From assembly GCF_029203305.1 (NCBI RefSeq), contig NC_089462.1, forward strand, positions 1,488,001 through 1,552,000: a DNA stretch of 64,000 nt, given 5' to 3'. Positions 8,139 through 17,292 of this stretch are shown piece by piece (position 1 is the stretch's first letter; the number at the start of each line of letters is the position of its first letter). Position numbers and translations under genes: made by a program. The notes below the pieces were generated by a model. It saw only the letters and a list, made by a program, of their open reading frames with translations. It did no database searches and had not been told where the DNA came from. The DNA comes from Yamadazyma tenuis. Lineage: Eukaryota > Ascomycota > Pichiomycetes > Serinales > Debaryomycetaceae.

Positions 8139-8888
8139 CTAACGGAATGGAGGACGATTCAGAATGGGAGCAGGTTTTCTAGCCCGTCTCACGCTGCTCG
8201 CACTCGTACTCAGACCTGCGAAAAGCCCGTCCAAGTACCGGGGGGGCTGATTCAAATTAGGTCCACGAGTATTTCTGGTTGCAATTGGAATGGCTGACCG
8301 CACCGGTGGTGGCTTGGACACAGAACCACTATTCCTTGAGGGAACAACGAGTCGGGAAAATGGCTGTGGGATCTTGGACTTTGACAGGTCCTGAATTAAC
8401 CGTCTGTTTATTGCAGGTTTAGATCTCAATATACTAGCATTGACTTTAGCCTTATTATGTAGCTTCAATTTCAACACCTCGTTCTGTTGGCGTGCCCGTC
8501 TGAGCTGGCTCTTGAGATCGGTGATACTGTCGTCCAATCTTTTGGACTCTTCCAACTTTTCTTCCAAGTCCTTAGAGGGTGTTGAAGGAAAGTCGATGCA
8601 CCACATGGTGATGGACAACCCGTACAAGAAACTCGAGAAAGACTCATTAAACCCCTGAGATATAGCCTCGTGAAGTCGCTGGAGATGTTTCATATACATC
8701 TCCAAGTCTTGGACAGAATCGTGTAATCTCTCAAAGCTGTCGGTTATAACACTCAGATCAAGAGGAAGATGCTCAGGGTCAATCGGATAGTGAATTCGAG
8801 GCGATTGGGGAAGTAATGCAAATACACCTGATGAACGGTGCAGGTGCCTGTGCCGAGCAGGTGTTGCAGGCTTGGAGGAGGAAGACAT
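8139..8888 (-). CDS. DAM1: DASH/Dam1 complex subunit Dam1
   Basis: This 249-residue protein is a DASH complex subunit that couples kinetochores to spindle microtubules. The conserved core (about residues 45-100) contains SFERLHDSVQDLEMYMKHLQ, then LHEAISQGFNESFSSFLYG and ITMWCIDFP, the Dam1 signature. It is followed by a coiled coil (LEEKLEESKRLDDSITDLKS) and a basic, Pro/Ser-rich tail where Aurora B (Ipl1) acts in S. cerevisiae. RNSGS and RKGS-like sites are plausible, but kinase use here is inferred. The gene is shorter than S. cerevisiae Dam1 (343) but close to Candida forms. It is near SHY1, as in S. cerevisiae. Confidence 0.93.
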   Translation of the reverse strand: MSSSSKPATPARHRHLHRSSGVFALLPQSPRIHYPIDPEHLPLDLSVITDSFERLHDSVQDLEMYMKHLQRLHEAISQGFNESFSSFLYGLSITMWCIDFPSTPSKDLEEKLEESKRLDDSITDLKSQLRRARQQNEVLKLKLHNKAKVNASILRSKPAINRRLIQDLSKSKIPQPFSRLVVPSRNSGSVSKPPPVRSAIPIATRNTRGPNLNQPPRYLDGLFAGLSTSASSVRRARKPAPILNRPPFR

Positions 8889-8992
8889 GTGTATTGTTTA
8901 CTTTCTACTTGTGTTTAGATTGTTTTGTTTTGTGTGCTGCGATCTCGAGCGCGCGAGCTCGATGACGAGCGTGGATCACGTGATAGTGTCCT

Positions 8993-10222
8993 TCACTCGG
9001 TACCGATGATTTGTTCCCATGTCTTGCCTTCTTTGGATAACTCGGCTAAAAGTTCGTCCCGAATCTTCCCAGGGAGGCCTGGACCTTTGTAGGCAAATGC
9101 GGTATAAAATTGGACAAATGTAGCACCGGCTTTTCCGAACTCCAATGCATCTTTTCCAGATGAGATACCACCACATCCAATTAATACGAGGTTCGAGTCC
9201 TTAGTGTGCTTTCTCAAAGTTCTCAATGCCTGGAGAGCGAACGGCTTGACGGGGGCTCCTGATAAACCGCCAGTTTGGCTGATTAAATCAGGTGAAGACC
9301 GCAAATTAGCAGGTCTTTGGATGGTGGTGTTCGACACAATCACCCCATCGATACCACTCTGCTTGGCAGAGCTGGCAATGGACTCGATCTCTGGTTCGGT
9401 CAAGTCGGGGGCGATTTTGACCAAAACTGGAGGTTTCCCGTACGGGTTTTTTACCAAGTCTCTTTCCTTCACTACCGTTGTCAACAAATTGGTCAACTTC
9501 AGTTCACTCTGCAAGTCTCTCAACCCAGGAGTGTTGGGAGAAGAAACGTTCACCACAAGAACATCCGCATAAGGTCCTAACCTTTGCACACCTTTCACAT
9601 AATCTTCTACTTCATCACCAAACTTGTTTTTACCCAAGTTAATTCCCAATAATTTGCCATCCCTCAAGGCAAAATTAGTAGAGTTATCGTCCAGGCAAGC
9701 AGCCAACCGGAGTTTCAAGTTAGCCAACACGTTGAAATGGCCTGAAGAATTGAACCCATATCTGTTTATAACAGCATCATCTTTGGGCAACCTAAAGAAC
9801 CGTGGAGTGGGGTTCCCTGGTTGAGGTTCTGGTGTGATGGATCCGATTTCAACGTACGAAAAGCCTGAATCAAATAACGATTCTATCGCTTCTCCGTCCT
9901 TATCCAAACCAGCTGCCAACCCGATAGGCGAGTTCAACTTCTTGCCAAAAACTGAAACCTTCAATTCGTCGGGTGTATAAGTAGCGTCGTCCAACAATTT
10001 GGGTGTCAAGCCATACTTCATCAATGTAATTCCAAGTTTATGACCTTGTTCAGCATCAGTTGCAAGCCTAATTATAGGACAGTATATATATTCGTGTATG
10101 CCAGCTCTAGCATCACGGGAAGTGGCAAGCGCATAAGCACAGGCACCCAACCCCACCCACATAACTCCCCGAGGTAATACACTTGCTGCCAATGGTCTCT
10201 TTGCACTTTTAAAAAACGACAT
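8993..10222 (-). CDS. URA9: Mitochondrial dihydroorotate dehydrogenase (class 2)
   Basis: A 409-residue enzyme that oxidises dihydroorotate to orotate in pyrimidine synthesis and passes electrons to ubiquinone. Its basic start and membrane segment (about 19-36) place it in the mitochondrial inner membrane. It shows [17 protein letters not shown], the substrate and FMN loops NRYGFNSSG and INLGKNK, the class 2 catalytic serine in [12 protein letters not shown] (about 227-228), [22 protein letters not shown] and the FMN-phosphate site IGCGGISSG. This is the respiration-linked enzyme, unlike the cytosolic class 1 Ura1 of S. cerevisiae. The intergenic region to the divergent UTP7 is about 108 bases. 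Confidence 0.96.
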   Translation of the reverse strand: MSFFKSAKRPLAASVLPRGVMWVGLGACAYALATSRDARAGIHEYIYCPIIRLATDAEQGHKLGITLMKYGLTPKLLDDATYTPDELKVSVFGKKLNSPIGLAAGLDKDGEAIESLFDSGFSYVEIGSITPEPQPGNPTPRFFRLPKDDAVINRYGFNSSGHFNVLANLKLRLAACLDDNSTNFALRDGKLLGINLGKNKFGDEVEDYVKGVQRLGPYADVLVVNVSSPNTPGLRDLQSELKLTNLLTTVVKERDLVKNPYGKPPVLVKIAPDLTEPEIESIASSAKQSGIDGVIVSNTTIQRPANLRSSPDLISQTGGLSGAPVKPFALQALRTLRKHTKDSNLVLIGCGGISSGKDALEFGKAGATFVQFYTAFAYKGPGLPGKIRDELLAELSKEGKTWEQIIGTE

Positions 10223-10330
10223 CCAATTCGCACTGGTGGGTCTGGTGATAGATTTCGAACTTGAATCTGGAGACGCTCAGTTCCGCGAAAAAAAATCTCT
10301 AATCGCATCTCATCACACTCATCTCACACT

Positions 10331-11911
10331 ATGGCTGTAAATAATATGGGCTCGTACGAGCGCAGTGACACATCCAAGTACGAACGGGGTGACCCCAAGC
10401 ACAACCGTAAGAAGCTTTATAGTCGGGACAAGAAGTTGAATGCGGGAATCAAGAAGATCGATAAGCAGTACCAAGAAGCATTGCGGTCTGCTGCTGGAAC
10501 TGAATTATTACTCCAGGAAGAAGCCGGGTTCCTCGAGGCTGACGGTCCAATGGAGAAGACTTTCAAGTTCAAGCAGGACGATATCAAGGACGTCGTCGAC
10601 CAAGGAACTTTGAACAAGACGTTTAAGTTAAGTTTAGCCCAATACGGGCCTTACCAAATGGATTTCACCAGAAACGGTAAAGAATTGTTGATTGGAGGCC
10701 GTAAAGGCCATGTAGCGCTGATCGAGTGGCGGACAGGACAGTTGGCATGTGAGCTCCATTTGAACGAGACTGTTCATGCCGTGAAGTACTTGCACAATGA
10801 TCAGTACTTTGCAGTAGCCCAAAAGAAGTACACCTTCATCTACGATAAAACTGGGTTGGAATTGCACCGGTTGAAGCAGCACATCGAGGCCACGCAGTTG
10901 GAGTTCTTGCCATACCACTTTTTGTTGGCGACGGCAGGAAACACTGGGTTTTTGAAGTATCATGACGTCTCTACCGGCCAGTTGGTGAGCGAAATAAGAA
11001 CTAAATTGGGACCCACTCAGGCCATGAAACAAAACTCGTGGAACGGAGTGATGCATTTGGGCCATGCCAACGGGACCGTCACGTTGTGGTCTCCATCGAT
11101 GCCCACGCCGTTGGTCAAAATGCTTTGTGCCAGAGGGCCCATCCGCGACCTCGCAATCGACAGAGAAGGCAAGTATATGGTGGTGGGTGGAATGGACAAG
11201 ACTCTTAAGGTGTGGGATCTTCGGAAGTTCAAAGAAATCGACGAGTATTTCACTCCCACCCCCGTTCAATCGTTGGACGTATCTGATACTGGGTTGGTAT
11301 CAACTGGATGGAATACGCACGTAACGGTGTGGAAAGATATGTTCAAGTCCAAGCAGAATTCGCCATACATGAACCATTTACTTCCTGGCGACAAGGTTGA
11401 GAAGTTGAAGTTTGTGCCGTTTGAAGACTTTTTATGTGCTGGCTCCGGCAAGGCCGTGCAGAATATCATTGTTCCTGGTGCTGGTGAGGCCAATTATGAT
11501 GCGTTGGAATTGAATCCATTTGAAACCGCTAAGCAGAGACAGCAGCAGGAAGTCATCTCCTTGATGAACAAGTTGCACCCTGACACCATCACACTTGACC
11601 CTAATGTGTTGGGAACTGTGGATAAACGTGCCAACAGCATAAGATTAAAACCGGGAGAAATCAGCGAGGTTGCAACTTCTCCCGATGCAAAACTCCAAAT
11701 CCGTCCAGACGTAAAGGGAAAGAATTCTGCCTTGAGAAGACACTTGAGAAAGAAGACCCAAAATGTCATTGACCAGAGAAAGTTGAGAATCGAAAGAAAC
11801 TTGCAGTTGGAGAAAGAGTCCCGTAAGAGACAACATAACGACAGAATTGGAGTTGAGAACGACAGTGATGTGTTGAACCCGGTATTGTCGAGGTTTGAGC
11901 AGAAACGCTGA
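10331..11911 (+). CDS. UTP7: U3 snoRNP / SSU processome WD40 protein Utp7
   Basis: A 526-residue nucleolar protein needed for 18S rRNA processing (human WDR46/BING4). A basic N-terminal arm (KKLYSRDKKLNAGIKKID) precedes a WD40 propeller (about 100-370) with YFAVAQKKYTFIYDK, LHRLKQHIEATQLEFLPYHF, YHDVSTGQLVSEIRTK and LWSPSMPTPLVKML. A conserved tail follows with VPGAGEANYDALELNPFE and LRRHLRKKTQNVID. The in-frame CTG at 10718 (codon 130, GHVA-x-IEW) sits where relatives carry Ala or Ser. S. cerevisiae UTP7 (YER082C) neighbours GET2 (YER083C), also present here 3 kb away. Confidence 0.96.
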   Translation: MAVNNMGSYERSDTSKYERGDPKHNRKKLYSRDKKLNAGIKKIDKQYQEALRSAAGTELLLQEEAGFLEADGPMEKTFKFKQDDIKDVVDQGTLNKTFKLSLAQYGPYQMDFTRNGKELLIGGRKGHVALIEWRTGQLACELHLNETVHAVKYLHNDQYFAVAQKKYTFIYDKTGLELHRLKQHIEATQLEFLPYHFLLATAGNTGFLKYHDVSTGQLVSEIRTKLGPTQAMKQNSWNGVMHLGHANGTVTLWSPSMPTPLVKMLCARGPIRDLAIDREGKYMVVGGMDKTLKVWDLRKFKEIDEYFTPTPVQSLDVSDTGLVSTGWNTHVTVWKDMFKSKQNSPYMNHLLPGDKVEKLKFVPFEDFLCAGSGKAVQNIIVPGAGEANYDALELNPFETAKQRQQQEVISLMNKLHPDTITLDPNVLGTVDKRANSIRLKPGEISEVATSPDAKLQIRPDVKGKNSALRRHLRKKTQNVIDQRKLRIERNLQLEKESRKRQHNDRIGVENDSDVLNPVLSRFEQKR

Positions 11912-11968
11912 ATAATTCATAGATATTATAAACATGTACATTAGATCTATACACCAAGTAAGGCCATT

Positions 11969-12847
11969 TCACGTAGACGGAGGAGCTGCCAATGAGTAGT
12001 TGGAGTAGTCGACGGTGATCAAGTCTCCCAAACTGCTGCTGGTATTGTTGAGGTTGTTGAACAAGGCTGACTTCTCGTTGATGAACTCCAACACCTTGTC
12101 AAACTTGTTGACAGAGATGTGGTTATAGGTGCTGAGTTTTTCCTTCAAGTCCAAGTCGTTGATCACCTTGATCAAGTTGAACAAGCTCTCCTGAACCTCT
12201 GATTCATCCTCACTCTCGTCGATCAAGTTGTTCAACACTATCAACCAAGTATTGGACATTTGTTCATAGCATTTCAACTTGATATATTTATACTCATTGT
12301 TCCGAAAGGAGGGCAATTTCATGATTATGTTGGTGGCATAGTCAATAAACTGTAAGGACTGAATGAGATTGGTTTCCACCGGTGGTAGATAATTGAGAAT
12401 ATAGTCACTGAGACAGTTCAAAAACTCGTTGAGGTATGGCTTGACTCTCAAATAACTGTAGTCATTTTCCAAGTCCCCCTTGTATGGAAGGTTGTGATGT
12501 ATATCTTCCACCCGAGTGTTTAAAATGGTCATAGCATCCTCCACCTCGACTTTCGGTTGAAGGTCATAAATCGTGTGGCAGATCTCTGGGTGAATCCGTA
12601 CCAAGTCCGTCAACAACAAGTTTATGGACAGTCTGTTTAAAGTTTCAATCAATCGGTTTATAGGAAGCCTTTCTCCCTTAATAATAGGGAATTTGGTTCT
12701 CTTGGTAATAGTATTGGTATTAACTTTGGGTTTTTCATCATCATATCTTCTCTTTTTGACACCTGTCTTGTGCAAATGCTTACTGTTAACAGCCGGCTTG
12801 TTAACGTTCAGCTTGACACCCCACTGGAATCCCACTGACTTGGACAT
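11969..12847 (-). CDS. STS1: Sts1/Cut8 family nuclear proteasome tether
   Basis: A 292-residue protein starting at the ATG at 12847 (MSKSVGFQWGVKLN). It fits Sts1/Cut8, which brings proteasomes into the nucleus and anchors them. The N-terminus is basic with KKRRYDDEKPK and TKRTKFPIIKG (nuclear signal-like). The rest is a helical bundle with INRLIETLNRLSINLLLTDL, IHPEICHTIYDLQPKV, LRVKPYLNEFLNCLSDYIL and LPPVETNLIQSLQFIDYAT. An upstream in-frame TTG at 12859 is not a credible start. The call rests on the motif pattern and length; partners are inferred from the family. Confidence 0.88.
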   Translation of the reverse strand: MSKSVGFQWGVKLNVNKPAVNSKHLHKTGVKKRRYDDEKPKVNTNTITKRTKFPIIKGERLPINRLIETLNRLSINLLLTDLVRIHPEICHTIYDLQPKVEVEDAMTILNTRVEDIHHNLPYKGDLENDYSYLRVKPYLNEFLNCLSDYILNYLPPVETNLIQSLQFIDYATNIIMKLPSFRNNEYKYIKLKCYEQMSNTWLIVLNNLIDESEDESEVQESLFNLIKVINDLDLKEKLSTYNHISVNKFDKVLEFINEKSALFNNLNNTSSSLGDLITVDYSNYSLAAPPST

Positions 12848-13198
12848 GGGTGTATGCAATATTAACTGAAAATTGGGCGAATGCTACTTGTCCACAAACG
12901 CAAATGACCAGCAGAAAACAAAAACGATTGAAAACTTACACTAGTTGTTGGGCTCGGAAATTTCCAGAAAATATTTACCTTGTATATGCTAAAAGAACCG
13001 CTTAATTCGCCCTGGCAAACTATGTGGTTCAATCTATATGAGAAATCCCTTGTTAGTCAGAAACTGTCTTGCCATCGAGAGTTAAAATGCGAGAGGACCT
13101 CAAGAAAAAAATGGAGTGCGCTTACCGGTTTGGTCCATGTCATCCAATGATTGCAAAAAATGTTCATTATATATGCCATTATCTATATACAACTAGGG
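12848..13198. other. Intergenic region upstream of STS1
   Basis: About 350 bases between the STS1 start and the RRP14 end (both minus strand). It is AT-rich with no tRNA, long repeat or credible ORF. Confidence 0.5.
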
Positions 13199-14594
13199 TT
13201 ATTTCTTGTTGTTGTTGTTGCTCTTTCCCTTCAGCTTGGCAGAGCCCTCGAACCCAGCCCTCTTTTTCTTGGCGTTTCCGGCGTTCTTACCACCGGTTTT
13301 GTTCGCTATTCCCGTGAACTTCTTCAAGCGTACCTGCTGTTTACTCTTCTTTCCTCTATTTTCTCTTCTTAACCGCAAGTTCTCATCCCTCTTCTTGATC
13401 TTGGCAGCAATCGTGTCTTTCACAAATCGCTTTCTCTCCTGCCATTCGATTTCACTCTTCAACTTCTGCTTTTCTTTGCGCTTCAATGCTTTCTTCAACA
13501 ACTTCTCATCATCTTTGACTTTCACACCTTCGGCTTGGCTCATCACCCGCTGCCACTTTTCTTTCTCAAGCTCTTTGGCTTGTTGTTCGGGAGTCAAGGA
13601 AGCGAGTTTCAGTTTCTTACGCTCTAATTTTTGTAGATGTGCTTTAATGTCGTTATTGGAAGGGCCTTTTCCCTTCTTCTTGTCAGCTGTCGCTCGGATC
13701 TTATTCAAGTCCGACGTCACACGCGTGCCGTCGTTAAAGGTGATATTCCCAAACACAACTTGATTGTCTTCAGGTTCATATTCCGACTCGTTTTCTGATT
13801 CAGACGACTCTTCAACCTCTTCATGCTTTCTCTTTAACAGCTTCTTGAGCTCGGCCTTCTTCTTCCGCTCTTCCAAGATTTGTTCCCGGGACTTCAATTG
13901 TCCCCCAGTTTTGGTGCCAGGAGCCTTACGTCTTTCTCTCAAGTTGACGATTTTACTGGCCAACTTCTCTCTCAACTTCTTTAAATTCTCCTGCTTTTGT
14001 TTCTTTTCCTCTTCTGTGAGCTGCTTCTTCTTCTTCTGATCGGCCTGGTTCTTGGCGGTAGTGGCAATGGCCTCTTGGGCCAACTCATCGACTTCATTTC
14101 CCTGATCATCAAACACAATATGTATACTGTCTTCGACATCTGGAACCGAGTTGAAGTCTGCCATTTCGCTCTGCCCGTCACTGTCACTAGCGGTGCCAGC
14201 TATTTCGACGTCCATATCGGGAATTTCCACGTCGCTGTCATCTTGTTCTTGTTGTTGCACAGGTGGTACAAATGGCTTTGGAAGCCTCACCGGCTGGGCA
14301 CTCTTGGCCTTGACATCCATGACTTCTTTGGCGGTCATATTCTCCTCGAAGTCGGTGGAACTGGGGTCCAACTTGCTTCTTTTATTCTGTTTGAGCTCCT
14401 GTTTGGATTTCTTCTTTTGCTGCCATTGATCTTGCGTGGACTCATCATAGTAGTATTTGGCGGGAATTAGTGACAACAACCCATCGAAGGCAGTGGAATG
14501 TGTTTTCAACCGCTCCTAGAGTTGGTTAGTTTGGGTTCGGACGTGAGAGCCGGCGTGGGCGTGGGTTTATACATACTTCTAACGAGTTATTCAT
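13199..14594 (-). CDS. RRP14: Rrp14 / SURF6 ribosome biogenesis protein (two exons)
   Basis: The gene has two exons: 14594-14577 (MNNSLE) and 14515-13199, joined across a 61-base intron to give 444 residues beginning MNNSLEERLKTHSTAFDGLL. The long frame alone begins only at a TTG codon; the ATG lies in the tiny first exon. SAFDGLLxLIPAKYYYDE is the N-terminal motif of Rrp14/SURF6. The C-terminal SURF6 domain is Lys/Arg-rich with KSREQILEERKKKAELKKL, VVFGNITFNDGTRVTSDLNK, and SLTPEQQAKELEKEKWQRVM. It acts in the nucleolus in 40S and 60S subunit maturation. Asp/Ser acidic blocks sit between the domains. It is divergent from VMA5, and both are also close neighbours in S. cerevisiae (YKL082C, YKL080W). 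Confidence 0.95.
14516..14576 (-). other. Spliceosomal intron of RRP14
   Basis: Reading the minus strand, the intron starts GTATGT (14576-14571), contains a branch-site-like ACTAAC close to its end and finishes CTCTAG (ends 14516). It is 61 bases long and lies between codons 6 and 7 (phase 0). Removing it restores the N-terminal family motif. Confidence 0.93.
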
Positions 14595-14923
14595 GGTTAA
14601 AGATTTAATTTTTTCAATCGCATCGCATCTTCACAGCGATGGAACAGAACAATGGAATAGACAAATAGGTTTATACTTTCGTTTTGTGGGGTGAAAAAAG
14701 GAGGGCATCATCTAGATCCCTGTCATACGAGGTCTAAACGCCTTGTGTCCATCCAACACCTCCCACACACCCATTGCCATCACCGACGTCTCCTACGCGT
14801 AATTTCCCTCCCGCGCCCAGTGCTTTCGTGCCCAGATTTACCTAGCCGAACCCGCACTCTTTGTCGTTCGCTCGACTCCTTTAAATTCCAAATAACCCTC
14901 CTTTATCTCACCTTTATATCGTG
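14595..14923. other. Bidirectional promoter region RRP14 / VMA5
   Basis: About 329 bases separate the two divergent start codons. The VMA5 side is rich in C and T. A short chance frame (14691-14924, plus) is present. No RNA gene is seen. Confidence 0.5.
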
Positions 14924-16045
14924 ATGGATCCGGTTTGCAAGTACCTTGTCCTTTCGTTACCCCAGTCAACAGACTCCAAGGAATGGTTGGAACGGTCCTT
15001 GCTCGATGGCAAATGTCAGGCAATCGACTTCAAGGTGCCAGACTTTCAAATTGGTACCTTGGACTCGTTGGTTCAAGAGAGTGAAGAATTGGCAAAATTC
15101 GACACCCAGTTAGGCACCTCGGTGGCAAAGATCGTGGATATCTTGGCCGGCGTGTTGGAGTCCCAAGCGTCCATCCGAACCGTCAACTCCAAGAGCGTGT
15201 TGAGCTATATCGAGGCTTTCTCATGGAACACCTCCAAGTACCGATTGGACAAGTCGATAAAAGAATTGGTCCAATTGATTTCTTCCGAGGCCCTCACTTT
15301 GGACAACGATGTTAGAACATCGTACCAGACGTACCAGAACGCCAAGTCCAATTTTTTGGCGGCGGACAGAAAGAAAAATGGGGATTTGTCGATTAAGTCT
15401 TTGCACGATATTGTCAAGCCCGAAGACTTTGTTATTGGATCGGAAAACTTGACCACTATTTTGGTGGCCGTGCCCAAGAACTTGGATGATGACTTCAAGA
15501 AATCATACGAGACGTTGACTCAGTTTGTGATACCTAGAAGTGCCAAGTTGATCACCTTCGACCTGGAATACAAATTGTATTCCGTCAGCTTGTTCAAGAA
15601 ATACGAGCAAGAATTCATAAATGGTGCCAGAGAGAAAAAGTGGCAGCCTCGAACTGACTTCACCTACGACGAGGAAGTGTTGAACAACATGAGAAAGGAG
15701 TTTGACTTGACTAGAGCCAATGAACAGAAGTCCAAGAATGATTTGATCAGGTTGGCCAAAACGGCATATTCCGACATCATTTCTGCGTGGTTCCACATAA
15801 AAGCCATTAGGTGCTACGTGGAGTCTGTGTTGAGATACGGATTGCCACCGCAATTCGACTTGTCATTTATCAAGTTCACTCCTAACAACTTTGGTTCTAT
15901 TGATAAGGCTAAAAAAGAGTTGGTGGCCAAATTTGGTTATTTGGGAGGTGATGCCATCTCTAACAAATCTAGTTTGCACGAATACGCTTCATTGGTTGAT
16001 CCAGATTACGAGCCGTTTGTGGTTTATCAGGTGGAAATTGTGTAA
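14924..16045 (+). CDS. VMA5: V-ATPase V1 subunit C (Vma5)
   Basis: A 373-residue peripheral stalk subunit that links V1 to Vo and governs their reversible separation. Motifs of subunit C are clear: YLVLSLPQ at the start, FKVPDFQIGTLDSLV, AFSWNTSKYRLDKS, the central coiled region, GAREKKWQPRTDFTYDEE and the diagnostic AKTAYSDIISAWFHIKAIRC with YVESVLRYGLPPQF. The end is SLVDPDYEPFVVYQVEIV. The ATG at 14924 is preferred over a GTG in frame one codon before. Length matches the yeast protein (392) closely. Confidence 0.97.
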   Translation: MDPVCKYLVLSLPQSTDSKEWLERSLLDGKCQAIDFKVPDFQIGTLDSLVQESEELAKFDTQLGTSVAKIVDILAGVLESQASIRTVNSKSVLSYIEAFSWNTSKYRLDKSIKELVQLISSEALTLDNDVRTSYQTYQNAKSNFLAADRKKNGDLSIKSLHDIVKPEDFVIGSENLTTILVAVPKNLDDDFKKSYETLTQFVIPRSAKLITFDLEYKLYSVSLFKKYEQEFINGAREKKWQPRTDFTYDEEVLNNMRKEFDLTRANEQKSKNDLIRLAKTAYSDIISAWFHIKAIRCYVESVLRYGLPPQFDLSFIKFTPNNFGSIDKAKKELVAKFGYLGGDAISNKSSLHEYASLVDPDYEPFVVYQVEIV

Positions 16046-16152
16046 GTTACCCAGCCTTGCTTTAATTCATATTTGTTTCACACGACAATAGATTCATATA
16101 GTAATTTACGTTCATTAGACATTTTGGAAAAAAGGGTGGAAATAAAAAAACA

Positions 16153-16223
16153 GCTCGCACTCAGGTTCGAACTAAGGACCAACAGATTTGCAATCTGCTG
16201 CGCTACCACTGCGCCATACGAGC
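16153..16223 (-). tRNA. tRNA-Cys (GCA)
   Basis: The minus strand folds as a 71-base tRNA with no intron. Acceptor GCTCGTA pairs with TGCGAGC. The D-arm has GGCGCAGTGGTAGCGC, the anticodon loop ATTGCAAAT reads GCA, and the T-loop contains GTTCGAAC. It closely matches fungal tRNA-Cys. The CCA is not encoded, as usual in eukaryotes. Confidence 0.95.
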
Positions 16224-17223
16224 TAATAGGAAGAATTTTGGCCAAAGATGCGTCATATCCTCCAATGACTAGTAGTCTCCGTGGAGTAGAGCGGTTAATA
16301 AAAAGTAGAATATTGAAAGTAGTCAACTCAGTTACTTGAATGTTAATACACATTGCACTAGATATGCATACGGCCCATCAAAAAACAATAATACACGTGC
16401 TATCACATTCCAGCTTCATATCATTATATTCATCGCCGTCGCCGTAGGTTTGGGTCTTCCCTAGCAGACCATAACCCCAAAAGACAAACAAAACTGTAAG
16501 CCACAAGTAACTTGGTTTTGATCTTTGAAAACCACCCGTTTCTTTCATTTTCATTTATCAAACAGCCGTAGCATGTTTTTCTCTTTAATTATATAACATT
16601 GTGTATTTTGATAATAAGACAAATGTGTGCAGTTGAGATGGCCCTGATTCAGCGAAGTATAGCCATTATCCTGGCCAGTGGCGATGAAATTGTGTATTTT
16701 ATACCAAAAACACTAGCTTTCGTGTGTCACTTTATTTCGAATTTGCGATGACCCATACACCCACCAGGGGCAATGTCAAACAATTCCTTGGGGAAATCTT
16801 TCTTATTTAGGACAAGCAGATCTCAGACTACTTCACTTGTAATCCGATCTAGAATAAACCTAGTTGAATTCTGTCCTTGGAAACTATCAAGTTCATTGCT
16901 TAGAGGCATACAATCTGAAAAATGCGTTCCAAATGATGGTCAGGTTGCTAAGTTTCACAAGATTTGACCATGATGGTAGGGGATTGAAAAGAGAAGGAAA
17001 TGTTTCCTCGATCTTGAAGAATAGGACATCCACAAACGGTTTAATAATGGTGTTTGATTTTAGGAAAGAACAGGCCGCACAGCGGACCTTCTTTTCTACT
17101 TTCAAAAGTTCTGTCCGGTATACGTTCAAAAGAACTTGTCTTTGTGGATATGCCCCTGCATATTTTTCTATTTTTGGTCATTCGGCTGCAAATTCATGCA
17201 ACTGATTATAGGAAAGTCGTAAC

Positions 17224-17232
17224 TATATAAAG
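17224..17232 (+). promoter_or_regulatory. TATA box of the aromatic-repeat orphan gene
   Basis: TATATAAAG lies about 60 bases before the ATG at 17293, followed by a C-run. This supports the next frame being a transcribed gene. Confidence 0.6.
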
Positions 17233-17292
17233 AGCTGATTCCCCCCTGTTTTTGAGAATCCAGGATTTTTTTTGATTCTACTATTAGCTACA

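Larger units (their letters stand above)
16046..17292. other. Gene-poor region around tRNA-Cys
   Basis: A 1.25-kb stretch holding one tRNA gene. Open frames at 16073-16353 and 16773-17205 have no family likeness and uneven composition. No recognisable LTR or other tRNA-linked element is seen, although tRNA flanks are common insertion sites. The right end carries the TATA box of the next gene. Confidence 0.5.

Noticed and set aside
16773..17205. Overlapping plus-strand frames of 64 and 113 residues
   Set aside because: No family likeness, no start context and mixed composition; treated as chance frames near the tRNA.
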